From an uncultured Lachnospiraceae bacterium (GTDB lineage: Bacteria > Bacillota > Clostridia > Lachnospirales > Lachnospiraceae), in contig CANPZL010000020.1 of assembly GCA_947589055.1 (NCBI GenBank), positions 1 through 40,640 on the forward strand: 40,640 nucleotides of DNA, given 5' to 3'. Both the position numbers and the translations under genes were made by a program. The notes beneath the pieces were generated by a model. It had not been told where the DNA came from and ran no database searches. It saw only the letters and a program-made list of their open reading frames with translations. Shown here in pieces: positions 1 to 7,153 of this stretch. Each line of letters begins with the position of its first letter. The first letter of the stretch is position 1.

Positions 1-265
1 CCTGCCGTTCGCTTTGCACATACGGCCCTACGCCTCCGTCTTTATCCGGTCCCTCGTCATGAACCAGACCGGTCTTTTCCAATGTCCGATAAATGATGTC
101 CAACGCTTCCGCATAGAACCGTTCCTGATCCGTATCCTCAATCCGTAATATGAAATCACCGCCCTCATGCTTTGCGATGAGATAGGCATACAATGCTGTT
201 CTTAAATTTCCTACGTGCATACGTCCCGTTGGACTTGGTGCAAATCTGGTTCTTACTTTGCTCAT
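1..265 (-). CDS. gltX: Glutamate-tRNA ligase, N-terminal part (cut by window edge)
   Basis: Charges tRNA-Glu with glutamate in the cytoplasm. Only the first 88 codons are present, running off the left edge of the window. The translated start contains the class I synthetase nucleotide-binding signature [17 protein letters not shown] (residues 10-26, the HIGH-type motif), followed by the family motif LRIEDTD. The ATG at 265 is preceded by a strong GGAGG ribosome binding site. A hairpin terminator of the upstream gene ends only about 28 bases before this start, leaving no room for a separate promoter, so expression probably depends on readthrough. The family assignment is secure; gltX versus a glutamine-tRNA ligase (glnS) rests on the [10 protein letters not shown] form, which favours GltX. 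Confidence 0.93.
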   Translation of the reverse strand, partial: MSKVRTRFAPSPTGRMHVGNLRTALYAYLIAKHEGGDFILRIEDTDQERFYAEALDIIYRTLEKTGLVHDEGPDKDGGVGPYVQSERQ

Positions 266-292
266 TTTTTCCTTTCTCCTCCAATTCCGAAT

Positions 293-335
293 AAAAAGGG
301 CTTTCCAGAACGGATTTCCGTTTTCTGCAAAGCCC
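293..335 (-). terminator. Rho-independent terminator after the SEC-C gene, abutting gltX
   Basis: Inverted repeat with outer arms GGGCTTT (298-304) and AAAGCCC (329-335), extended by CAGAAC and GTTTTCTG pairs inside. On the minus strand it is followed by TTTTTATT. It ends about 28 bases before the gltX start codon. Confidence 0.8.
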
Positions 336-354
336 AATCAGTTTTTTGCTATTT

Positions 355-861
355 TTATTTATTGGCACCACAGCAGAATTTATACTTCTTGCCGGAACCG
401 CAAGGGCATGGATCGTTTCTTCCAACCTTAGGCGGCTTCACTACCGTCTTAGAAGTCTTCTCCAACCGATATAATTCCTTTCTTCTTTCCGGTGAAAGAA
501 TGGCATCCCACTCCTCTAAGGTATACAGCCATTCTGCGTTACAGCCAACCATATTCATATACAGCTTTTCTACATCTATGTCAATGGAAACCGGTGTATC
601 CGCTTCCATCTCCTCAATGTTATTAGGTGTTTTCAGGCTTTCATCAATTCCATCTAAAAATCCAACCATTAGCTGAAGCGTCGTTTCGTATTTATCCGCC
701 AGTTCTTGTACGGTTCCTTCCACCACCTCATCCGGATTTTTTAAAAGCTGCTGATAAATTCCTTTTTCCACATTAAAATAATTCAGCCAGAACTGCTTTC
801 CTTCCGGTGTTCTGTCATCCAGACCATATGCGTAATCCCGCCAATCCTTTAATAAACTCAT
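355..861 (-). CDS. SEC-C metal-binding motif protein of unknown function
   Basis: A 168-residue soluble protein. The last 23 residues are a classical SEC-C zinc-binding tail (residues 147-165, [19 protein letters not shown]) with ligands Cys152, Cys154, Cys163 and Cys164. In SecA this tail binds zinc and SecB or ribosomes, and in many small proteins it is an accessory module. The first 140 residues are acidic and mostly helical and match no domain I recognise. The ATG at 861 has GAGGAC as ribosome binding site, and a good promoter lies at 914-942, so the gene is a single transcription unit ending at a terminator at 293-335. The precise role is not inferable. Confidence 0.85.
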   Translation of the reverse strand: MSLLKDWRDYAYGLDDRTPEGKQFWLNYFNVEKGIYQQLLKNPDEVVEGTVQELADKYETTLQLMVGFLDGIDESLKTPNNIEEMEADTPVSIDIDVEKLYMNMVGCNAEWLYTLEEWDAILSPERRKELYRLEKTSKTVVKPPKVGRNDPCPCGSGKKYKFCCGANK

Positions 862-913
862 TTCTTTTGTCCTCTACTTTCTGATTCTGATGTTTTCTGT
901 CACCAGCGTAACA

Positions 914-942
914 AGTATAGCAAACCTGTTTTACTTTTTCAA
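914..942 (-). promoter_or_regulatory. Sigma-A promoter for the SEC-C gene
   Basis: On the minus strand TTGAAA (937-942), a 17-base spacer and TATACT (914-919), lying about 50 bases upstream of the ATG at 861. Confidence 0.7.
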
Positions 943-946
943 CCGT

Positions 947-1273
947 TTAACACCAGCTTCTTTTTTCTGCCTGTTTCCATTCCTCTTTTCTGCCTTCATA
1001 CTGCTCTTCCAGCCAAGCGATGGCAGCTTGTCTTCCTTCCTCACTAAACGGGAACTGCTTTTTTGTTTTTTCTTTTTCGTTTGTCGCCTCATAGGAAAAA
1101 GGTTCTCCCCAGACAACGACCTCCAAGCCTTCTTTTTCTATCCGTTCTTCTTCTGTCGATTCCGGTAACGGCTCCAATACACGGTGAAACAAAAACCGCA
1201 TCCCCCGATAGCTTCCCGTCCACTTCTGCTTTTTAAAATATGTCAGAGGCATATATTCTTTCCGTTCCAGCAT
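947..1273 (-). CDS. Unknown small protein coupled to the patatin gene
   Basis: A 108-residue hydrophilic protein, rich in Glu and Lys, with aromatic residues near the start. I do not recognise a family. The start ATG at 1273 lies three bases after the stop codon of the upstream lipase gene, and its ribosome binding site (AAAGGA) lies inside the last codons of that gene, so the two are almost certainly translationally coupled. No signal peptide or membrane segment is visible. The C-terminal half has a helical, charged character ending in Trp-Cys. It could be a partner or regulator of the lipase; this is inference from coupling only. Confidence 0.75.
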   Translation of the reverse strand: MLERKEYMPLTYFKKQKWTGSYRGMRFLFHRVLEPLPESTEEERIEKEGLEVVVWGEPFSYEATNEKEKTKKQFPFSEEGRQAAIAWLEEQYEGRKEEWKQAEKRSWC

Positions 1274-1276
1274 ATT

Positions 1277-2125
1277 CTATCCTTTCATAAATGCAAGCAG
1301 TTGTTCGTATTCCGCTTCCATTCGGTCATATCCATGCTGATAAAAGGCTTCCTGCTTGGCTATATCCTTTTCAAACTTACTGATACAGGGAAGCTCCGGC
1401 CGCAGGATAAAGATCCGGCCTTCCTTTGCCAGACGTTCCATTTCCTCCGCCTGGCTTCGATAGGTTTCCGCCCTATGAAGCAGGGTATCTGTAAACTTAG
1501 GATATTTTTTCCCATATGCCCAACGGATCAACAGCTTCCATTTGCTATAATCGGTAGGCATCTCATCCGCTTTTTTCGTCATGATGATCACTACCTTATC
1601 ACAGCCCTTGTCAAAGGCATGTCGATACGGAATCGAATCTACCAGACTGCCATCCATATAAGCGCTATCGTCCATTTCTACCGGCGGCGAAATCAAAGGC
1701 ACGGAACAAGAAGCCTTTACAGCCGAAAGCGTATGGGAATCCTCACCGCTCCCGTCGATATATTCTACCCCGGCAGTTTGGCAATTCACCACAACAATTT
1801 CATGTTCAACCGTTGATTTTTTATGTTTTTCAAAATCATAGGGAAACTGTTGGTAGGAAAATTCAAAGACCATTTTCTCCAGATTTAAAAAATAACCAGT
1901 CTTCCACACTTGGGAAACTCCGTAATAGCGGTCTTTTTTTCCCGGCATGATCACCTGTTTGGTTCTTCCACGCTGGCCGGAAATAAAGTTCATCATATTT
2001 CCTGCCCCGGCAGAAACACCTGCAATATAATCAAATGCAACTCCTTTATCCTGTAGGAAATCCAAGGCGCCTGCGGTAAACAATCCTCTTAATGCCCCGC
2101 CTTCCAACACCAGACCTGTCTTCAT
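1277..2125 (-). CDS. Patatin-like phospholipase family protein
   Basis: Predicted lipid acyl hydrolase using a Ser-Asp dyad. Counting from the ATG at 2125 (282 residues), the oxyanion loop GGALRG is at 9-14, the nucleophile elbow GVSAG at 36-40 (Ser38) and the catalytic Asp in DGS at 158-160. No signal peptide, so it acts in the cytoplasm or at the inner face of the membrane. The reading frame extends upstream to GTG 2134 and ATG 2131, but the ribosome binding site AAGGGTGA is correctly spaced only for ATG 2125. It resembles the bacterial YjjU/RssA-type patatins. A strong promoter sits at 2163-2192, and the gene for a small unknown protein follows three bases after its stop. Confidence 0.88.
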   Translation of the reverse strand: MKTGLVLEGGALRGLFTAGALDFLQDKGVAFDYIAGVSAGAGNMMNFISGQRGRTKQVIMPGKKDRYYGVSQVWKTGYFLNLEKMVFEFSYQQFPYDFEKHKKSTVEHEIVVVNCQTAGVEYIDGSGEDSHTLSAVKASCSVPLISPPVEMDDSAYMDGSLVDSIPYRHAFDKGCDKVVIIMTKKADEMPTDYSKWKLLIRWAYGKKYPKFTDTLLHRAETYRSQAEEMERLAKEGRIFILRPELPCISKFEKDIAKQEAFYQHGYDRMEAEYEQLLAFMKG

Positions 2126-2162
2126 TTGCATCACCCTTATCTAATCCTAGGTATTGTAGTTC

Positions 2163-2192
2163 ATTGTATCGCTACTCTCCCTTTCTTGTCAA
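2163..2192 (-). promoter_or_regulatory. Sigma-A promoter for the patatin operon
   Basis: On the minus strand a perfect TTGACA (2187-2192), an 18-base spacer and TACAAT (2163-2168), about 40 bases before the start codon. Confidence 0.8.
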
Positions 2193-2293
2193 GACGAAGC
2201 CTGCTTTTGCCTAGCATTTTCCGCTTACTCCGTTTTTCAGCCGGGAAAATAAATCCTGTAGGAAAAACCTTTCTCACGCTGAACCGCCTACAT

Positions 2294-2328
2294 AAAAAAA
2301 GAGACCCCGGCGGGGAAACCGGAGCCTC
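2294..2328 (-). terminator. Rho-independent terminator downstream of bioY
   Basis: Arms at 2301-2310 and 2319-2328 pair with two mismatches around CCGG. The minus strand then has seven T residues (2294-2300). Confidence 0.75.
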
Positions 2329-2481
2329 ATGGATAAAGGGGAGGATCGTAGGTCTTTTCCATCGAAAAGAGCTTACGCTGTTTATCCAATAAGCTGTTCC
2401 TTATTGGATAATCATAGTATTCTCTCTTTTCAGAAAAATATACTTCTCTTTTAATTTTTTATTGGGAAATCGCTTTTCTCT
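2329..2481 (-). other. bioY 3' region with an 11-bp perfect inverted repeat
   Basis: This is the gene-free part of the 2126-2481 gap, before the terminator. TTATCCAATAA (2382-2392) and TTATTGGATAA (2401-2411) form a perfect 11-bp stem with an 8-base loop and no T-run. The second stem arm on the transcript (GGATAAA) could alternatively pair with TTTATCC at 2332-2338. No convincing protein gene is seen on either strand. It may be a 3' UTR stabilising hairpin, a small RNA or a protein-binding palindrome. Confidence 0.5.
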
Positions 2482-3048
2482 TCACTTTGATTCAGCAGTT
2501 TTTCCTTCCTCTGCAAGGAGTATAGTCCGCCGGATCGGAATCGCAAGCCCGTAGGCGACCGCCACGGAAACGACATCCTTTAACAGATACGGAAGACTTG
2601 CCAGTAAAAACGCCTGGAGTATGCTGTTGCCGCTGACAAAAGCAAATTGCAGAAAACCACAGCAGTGGCAGATCATAAGTCCGAGGATTCCGGTCAAAAT
2701 TGCCAGCCATTTATATCGGATCGACTCGTACATTCCACAGCCAAATGCCAGAAATAAAAAGCCTATAATATAGCCTCCGGTCACACCTGCCAGCTTTCCA
2801 AGCCCGGCAGTAAAGCCTGCATAAACCGGCACGCCTGCCAAGCCCAGCAGAATATAAACGAAAACCGATAAGGTTCCTCTCCATTTTCCTAATACATATC
2901 CGGTCAGGGCTACTGCAAAGGTCTGTAATGTTACGGGTATCTGCCAAGGCGTTTGGATAGACACCTGCGACAAGACTGCAAGGATCGCAGCAAATACTCC
3001 CACCATAACAATCGACCTTGTCGTAAAGATTGATTCCTTCTTTTTCAT
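2482..3048 (-). CDS. bioY: Biotin transporter BioY (ECF S-component)
   Basis: Substrate-binding membrane subunit for biotin uptake, working alone or with the shared EcfAAT energising module. The 188 residues hold about six hydrophobic segments. The family signature is visible: an early IPVTLQTFAV stretch (residues 37-46), then GLPVY-like GLAGVPVYAG and a GKLAGVTGGYIIGF loop. The gene begins 28 bases after birA and is clearly co-transcribed with it, which fits biotin-controlled import. The transcript ends at the terminator at 2294-2328. No ecfA or ecfT gene is in the window. Confidence 0.93.
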   Translation of the reverse strand: MKKKESIFTTRSIVMVGVFAAILAVLSQVSIQTPWQIPVTLQTFAVALTGYVLGKWRGTLSVFVYILLGLAGVPVYAGFTAGLGKLAGVTGGYIIGFLFLAFGCGMYESIRYKWLAILTGILGLMICHCCGFLQFAFVSGNSILQAFLLASLPYLLKDVVSVAVAYGLAIPIRRTILLAEEGKTAESK

Positions 3049-3076
3049 ATATTGTTACTCCTTCTGTTTGTTTATT

Positions 3077-4057
3077 TCATACCGGACGCACACTAACCTC
3101 GCCGGAGTTTAACGTAATCAGCATACCGTCCTCTCGTTTTATAACCAAATGCCCACTGTCGTTTATCTCCACTGCCACACCCGTTACAGGCGGCTGACTA
3201 ACCGTCTGAACCCGCTTCCCCAGCAGGAAACTGCGCCTTCTATATTCTTCCATAAAGGTATGTTCTGCCAGATGTTCATAATATTGCCAGAAATGATTTA
3301 ACACTCCTGCGGCAATCCGGCTCCTCGCCTCTCCATTGACGTCCTCCCCTTCCGGAAAAACACTTCCTGCCACCTGTTCTAATGCGCTAGGGAACCGCTG
3401 CTTCGGTGTTCGGACATTGATGCCGATTCCTGCCACTGCATATTCCAGCATTTCATTTTCCACATTCACAGATGCCTCTGTCAAGATTCCGCAAACTTTT
3501 TTTCCGTGGCAGAATACATCATTTACCCATTTGATTTCCGCCGGATACCCGGATACCTCTTCTATTGCCTGCGCAGCCGCTACTGCCATCGCAGTGGTAA
3601 TATACAAGGCTTCCTGTGCCTTACAACCGGGACGTAACAGTACACTGATATAGACACCGCTTTCCGGAGGGGAATAAAAGCTTCTTCCCATACGCCCCCG
3701 GCCTGCGGTCTGCTCCTCTGCGATCACTACCGTTCCTTCCGCCATTCCTCTTGCGGCATATTCCTTTGCCTTGTTGTTGGTAGAATCTATGGTCTTATGT
3801 ACCTCTAAGTGCAGATTCCTACGCTCCGGATGTAAATACTTGGCAATACTCTGGACTGAGAGAATATCATTTTCCGGCTGCAGGCAATATCCCTTATTGG
3901 TTACCGCCGATATGGCGTAGCCTGCATCCTGTAAGCCCTTAACAGCTTTCCAGACTGCGTTCCGGCTTACATTTAACTGTCTTGCCAATGCTGTTCCGGA
4001 GATCCGGTTTCCCTTTTGCTCCTCCAGTATCTTTAAAACTTGTTCTTTCACATGCAT
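3077..4057 (-). CDS. birA: Bifunctional biotin protein ligase / biotin repressor BirA
   Basis: Activates biotin with ATP and attaches it to the lysine of biotin-accepting proteins; the holo-repressor form shuts biotin genes. The 326 residues comprise an N-terminal winged helix (about 1-60, with RQLNVSRNAVWKAVKGL as recognition region), the ligase core with the biotinyl-AMP loop GRGRMGR (119-125), KWVND (176-180) and KVCGILTE (187-194, catalytic-site Lys187), and a small C-terminal SH3-like domain. The presence of the N-terminal DNA-binding domain makes it a group II, regulatory enzyme. It is the first gene of the birA-bioY operon, with a near-consensus promoter at 4096-4124 overlapped by a dyad that may be its own operator. 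Confidence 0.94.
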   Translation of the reverse strand: MHVKEQVLKILEEQKGNRISGTALARQLNVSRNAVWKAVKGLQDAGYAISAVTNKGYCLQPENDILSVQSIAKYLHPERRNLHLEVHKTIDSTNNKAKEYAARGMAEGTVVIAEEQTAGRGRMGRSFYSPPESGVYISVLLRPGCKAQEALYITTAMAVAAAQAIEEVSGYPAEIKWVNDVFCHGKKVCGILTEASVNVENEMLEYAVAGIGINVRTPKQRFPSALEQVAGSVFPEGEDVNGEARSRIAAGVLNHFWQYYEHLAEHTFMEEYRRRSFLLGKRVQTVSQPPVTGVAVEINDSGHLVIKREDGMLITLNSGEVSVRPV

Positions 4058-4095
4058 TTGTTTGGCCTCACAAATATCATTGTTTTCACAAAATC

Positions 4096-4124
4096 ATCAT
4101 AGCAGACAGGATGTTAATTGTCAA
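4096..4124 (-). promoter_or_regulatory. Sigma-A promoter for birA-bioY
   Basis: On the minus strand a perfect TTGACA (4119-4124), a 17-base spacer and TATGAT (4096-4101), 38 bases before the birA ATG. Confidence 0.8.
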
Positions 4125-4148
4125 CTCTATTATATTATATGGGTGACA
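4117..4148. promoter_or_regulatory. Dyad overlapping the birA -35 box, candidate BirA operator
   Basis: ATTGTCA at 4117-4123 and TGACAAT at 4142-4148 are perfect inverted arms separated by an AT-rich spacer. The left arm covers the birA -35 element. BirA boxes in Firmicutes are widely spaced dyads with GTTAAC-like half sites, and GTTAATTGTCAAC overlaps the left arm. Assignment to BirA is an inference from position and form. Confidence 0.45.
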
Positions 4149-4210
4149 ATCAACCGAAAACGTCTCCTATGAAACCGTAACGTTTCCATTGAAGAATTCT
4201 TAAGTTTCTC

Positions 4211-4239
4211 ATGACAGAATGGGCAACAAAGACTATAAT
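4211..4239 (+). promoter_or_regulatory. Sigma-A promoter for the MBL-fold hydrolase
   Basis: ATGACA (4211-4216), 17-base spacer, TATAAT (4234-4239), then AAGGAGGA ribosome binding site at 4255-4262. Confidence 0.78.
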
Positions 4240-4269
4240 AAGTATATCTGAGGCAAGGAGGAATCAACT

Positions 4270-5148
4270 ATGTATGAACTAATTCCGGCAGGGGCCAAAA
4301 GCTTTTATGTCCAATGCCCGGCTAAGATAGGAATCTATCTGACGGACGCTAAGGAAGTCTTTTTAATTGACAGTGGAAATGATAAAGATGCAGGAAAAAA
4401 GGTAAAAAAGATTCTGGAGCAGCAGGCATGGAAGCTCAAGGGGATCCTCAATACCCATTCCCACGCTGATCATATTGGAGGAAACCGATACCTGCAACAA
4501 CAAACCGGCTGCAAGGTTTTTTGTGAGGATATGGAAGCCGCTTTTATCCGTTTTCCGGAACTGGAAGCCGCTTTTTTATATGGCGGGTATCCCAGTAAGG
4601 ACTTGCAGCATAAAGCCCTTCTTGCTCCTGCAAGCCAGCCGGTTGCTTTTACAGATCCGGATTTTCCAAAGGAAATAGAACCGCTATCCCTGCCCGGACA
4701 TTCCATTGCCATGACTGGCTTCCGCCTTCCGGATGGAACCGTTTTTCTAGGTGACTGCATCAGCAGTCCCCAAACTCTGAAAAAATACGGCATTGTTTTT
4801 CTCTATGATGTGGAAGCTCAACTCCGTACCCTGGATTTTCTTGAAAAAATAGATGGTGCTTTCTTTGTCCCGGCACATGCGGAGGCTTCTTCTGATATAC
4901 GGGAACTGATCCATTTAAACCGCCAAAATCTTTACGATACAGCCGGGCATATCTGCTCGATCTGTCAGGAGCCAATCTCTTTTGAACTTCTCCTGCAGCG
5001 TATCTTTCAGGAATATGAACTGACGATGACCATAGAACAATATGCTTTAGTAGGCAGTACGGTCCGTTCATATCTTTCTTGGTTAAAAAACACCGGGGCG
5101 GTTACCACAGAGATCGATCAACAGCTTTTACTTTGGAAGCGGGTATAA
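4270..5148 (+). CDS. MBL-fold metallo-hydrolase
   Basis: Binuclear metal hydrolase of 292 residues, cytoplasmic. The metal-binding signature THSHADH is at 62-68 (His63, His65, Asp67, His68), with the further ligands His144 (PGH), Asp162 (GDC) and His203 (PAH). Such glyoxalase-II-like proteins cleave thioesters, phosphodiesters or similar bonds; the substrate cannot be read from the sequence. A C-terminal extension of about 80 residues after the last ligand looks like a small helical, winged-helix-like domain, as in many MBL proteins. It has its own promoter and a strong ribosome binding site, and its stop codon lies 16 bases from the convergent DUF3793 stop with no terminator hairpin between them. 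Confidence 0.88.
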   Translation: MYELIPAGAKSFYVQCPAKIGIYLTDAKEVFLIDSGNDKDAGKKVKKILEQQAWKLKGILNTHSHADHIGGNRYLQQQTGCKVFCEDMEAAFIRFPELEAAFLYGGYPSKDLQHKALLAPASQPVAFTDPDFPKEIEPLSLPGHSIAMTGFRLPDGTVFLGDCISSPQTLKKYGIVFLYDVEAQLRTLDFLEKIDGAFFVPAHAEASSDIRELIHLNRQNLYDTAGHICSICQEPISFELLLQRIFQEYELTMTIEQYALVGSTVRSYLSWLKNTGAVTTEIDQQLLLWKRV

Positions 5149-5164
5149 ACTTGGGCTTTTTCTC

Positions 5165-5746
5165 TTATCTATGCATCCAGCTCCTGCCATTAAGCACATT
5201 CAAGACAGCAGCTTCCCGTACCTGATCGTATGCAGCAAACTGCCTTTTGGCCTGCTCTACATTTTTATATACCTTCCAATAGCCGCAATAGGCATAATTC
5301 TTTCCCTGATTTTCCAGAAATCCCATTACATCATCAACCGGGTATCCCAGCAGGATCCCAATCTCATGCGGAAACTCTCCCAATCCCAGTTGATGCCTTT
5401 GCAGCCTCCCGGATAACCGGAGTAATACGGAAATCACCTGAAACTCTGTATATCCAAACTGACGCATGATCTCCTGAATCCTTTTTTGCCATAAAGTCTC
5501 CTGCATTTCTGCTCTTCGGTACAACAGTACCTGATTTTCATCACCATTACACGAAAGAACCCATACATATATCCCAGCAGTGGGAAAGCAATGGCATATA
5601 GCGATCCTCTGCCGCCGGGTCAGCCGGATCAGATTTGCCAGTTTTATTCCATACAGGATCGGGGCGGAATGAAGAGCAAGCAGCATCTCTAACTGTTCCA
5701 TGACATCTGCCGAGCCTAAATATCTCATAATCTCATGAATCGGCAT
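5165..5746 (-). CDS. DUF3793 family protein
   Basis: A 193-residue soluble protein matching DUF3793, common in Clostridia. Recognised by the early pattern LHSAPILYGIKLANL (residues 25-39 from the chosen start) and the later FPHEIGILLGYPVDDVMGF followed by an NYAYCGYWKVY stretch. Biochemical function is unknown. The frame opens at GTG 5755, but GAGGTGA is properly spaced for ATG 5746, which I use. No clear promoter box was found in the short upstream gap. The neighbours (acyltransferase remnant, metalloregulator) give a possible but unproven link with metal homeostasis. Confidence 0.85.
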   Translation of the reverse strand: MPIHEIMRYLGSADVMEQLEMLLALHSAPILYGIKLANLIRLTRRQRIAICHCFPTAGIYVWVLSCNGDENQVLLYRRAEMQETLWQKRIQEIMRQFGYTEFQVISVLLRLSGRLQRHQLGLGEFPHEIGILLGYPVDDVMGFLENQGKNYAYCGYWKVYKNVEQAKRQFAAYDQVREAAVLNVLNGRSWMHR

Positions 5747-5825
5747 TTTACTCACCTCAATCGTCCTTCTGATTGTATATTCTTCCGGTTAGTGTTTCCG
5801 ATTTGGAATTATGACATGCATTTGA

Positions 5826-6936
5826 TTATTCTTTGCTGCTATATCGACTTTTTATTTTCTTATAGAAGTTTTCTAATTTTTTAAATACAAATCCATTTAG
5901 AACATATTCCATTATTCCCGCTAATCCTACTGTCAATACTATAAATTGTAACCCCATGTGATCAGGCAACCATATTCCACCTAAATCAATAATCATAATC
6001 GAAAATGACTGTGCCAAATACACACAAAGACATAAACGAGATAATATTTTACATATTTTAGAAGATGCGATTCTTTCCCACACATTATTATCACCTGCAA
6101 AATAAAGTATAACTACGCATGCAGGAATCACTATAACGTTGTATAAATTATATGCCGCTCCACAAAACTTAGATAATTTATAAATCATATACAACATTAC
6201 TAAAATGGAAGCCGGGAATGCCACCACCCCCCCTATTTACACTTGTATCATAATAATTTTTCTTTTCCATTCTATTATTCATAAAATCAGCCATTAACAT
6301 TCCTACCAAAAATTCCGGCACTCTATATATAGGATTTGTATAATAATCTAAAAACAGCATTGGTTTATCGTAATAATAAAAAAATGCAAAAACTGAAAAT
6401 GCATAAGAAGCTAAAATCAATAATTTTTTTTTGCTTTTATTGATTGTGTTTATGATCATATTCAAAAAAGGATATATCAAATACAATATCCATAGACAAC
6501 TAAGAAACCACCAATTATCATTATAATAATATGCATTTATGTCCTTATCAAATAATGTTTGTGTCAAAGTCAGTTCAATTGGCAGTAATTTTATTTTATT
6601 CACTGGTATCCTATATCTAAATATCAAACATACTATAAGCATAAATAAAAAGATTGGATATATCTTACGAAGTCTTTTTCTATAAAATAAGAAAAGCTCT
6701 TGAGCAGATGTCATATTTTCCTTATATCCTAATCGTAGAGAAAATCCAGATAAAATAAAAAAAATTGTACATCCTATTGCACCAACGCCAATTAGAGTAT
6801 CTATACAAGCAATCCCTGTTACATATCTATAATGAATCTGCGCATGAAAAAAAAGTACCCATAAACAACTAAAGATCCTTAGCAAATTAACCTTATTAGA
6901 ACAAATCCCATGTACCATCCTCTGTTTTCCTTCCAT
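5826..6936 (-). pseudogene. Acyltransferase 3 family membrane protein, frameshifted at a G7 tract
   Basis: Membrane O-acyltransferase-like protein (acyltransferase 3 family) that normally adds acetyl or similar groups to extracellular polysaccharides. The first frame (6936-6178, 252 residues) starts with the family pattern of an early helix with LLRIFSCLWVLFFH (His31 in the usual catalytic place), then hydrophobic segments. It leaves frame at seven G on the minus strand (6227-6233) and stops at 6178. The following frame (6227-5826) continues the hydrophobic helices. Removing one G joins them into one 369-residue protein, the usual family length. Start: ATG 6936 has a weak binding site; ATG 6918 with AAGGA upstream is an alternative. 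The segment is much richer in A and T than its neighbours, suggesting transfer. It could be a decayed gene, a phase-off state, or a sequencing error. Confidence 0.8.
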
Positions 6937-6961
6937 TTTTTCTTTCGTCTACTATTCGTTA

Positions 6962-6990
6962 AGCATAACAGAAACCCCTGCCTTTGACAA
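6962..6990 (-). promoter_or_regulatory. Sigma-A promoter for the acyltransferase
   Basis: On the minus strand TTGTCA (6985-6990), 17-base spacer, TATGCT (6962-6967), 25 bases upstream of the first ATG. Confidence 0.6.
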
Positions 6991-7079
6991 CATTAAATTC
7001 AACGAATTACAGAAGGCTAATCGAAAACTGATGACATCAATATGTCCAAAAATAAAACTATAGAAAGAAGAAAATCAGG

Positions 7080-7108
7080 TAGTCAATTCACAATAAAAAT
7101 GATATAAT
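7080..7108 (+). promoter_or_regulatory. Promoter for the MntR/DtxR-like regulator
   Basis: TAGTCA (7080-7085), 17-base spacer, perfect TATAAT (7103-7108). The -35 box is poor, as is typical for a regulated promoter. Confidence 0.6.
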
Positions 7109-7153
7109 AGTTTATGTGTTTTCATGTGTTCAATGGAAAGAGAGGGAATACAT

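Noticed and set aside
890..1168. Plus-strand hydrophobic, Phe-rich reading frame
   Set aside because: Shadow of the Lys/Glu-rich small gene on the other strand; no ribosome binding site.
2126..2392. Plus-strand 88-residue reading frame upstream of the patatin gene
   Set aside because: Runs antisense through the patatin promoter, the bioY terminator and part of the palindrome; no ribosome binding site.
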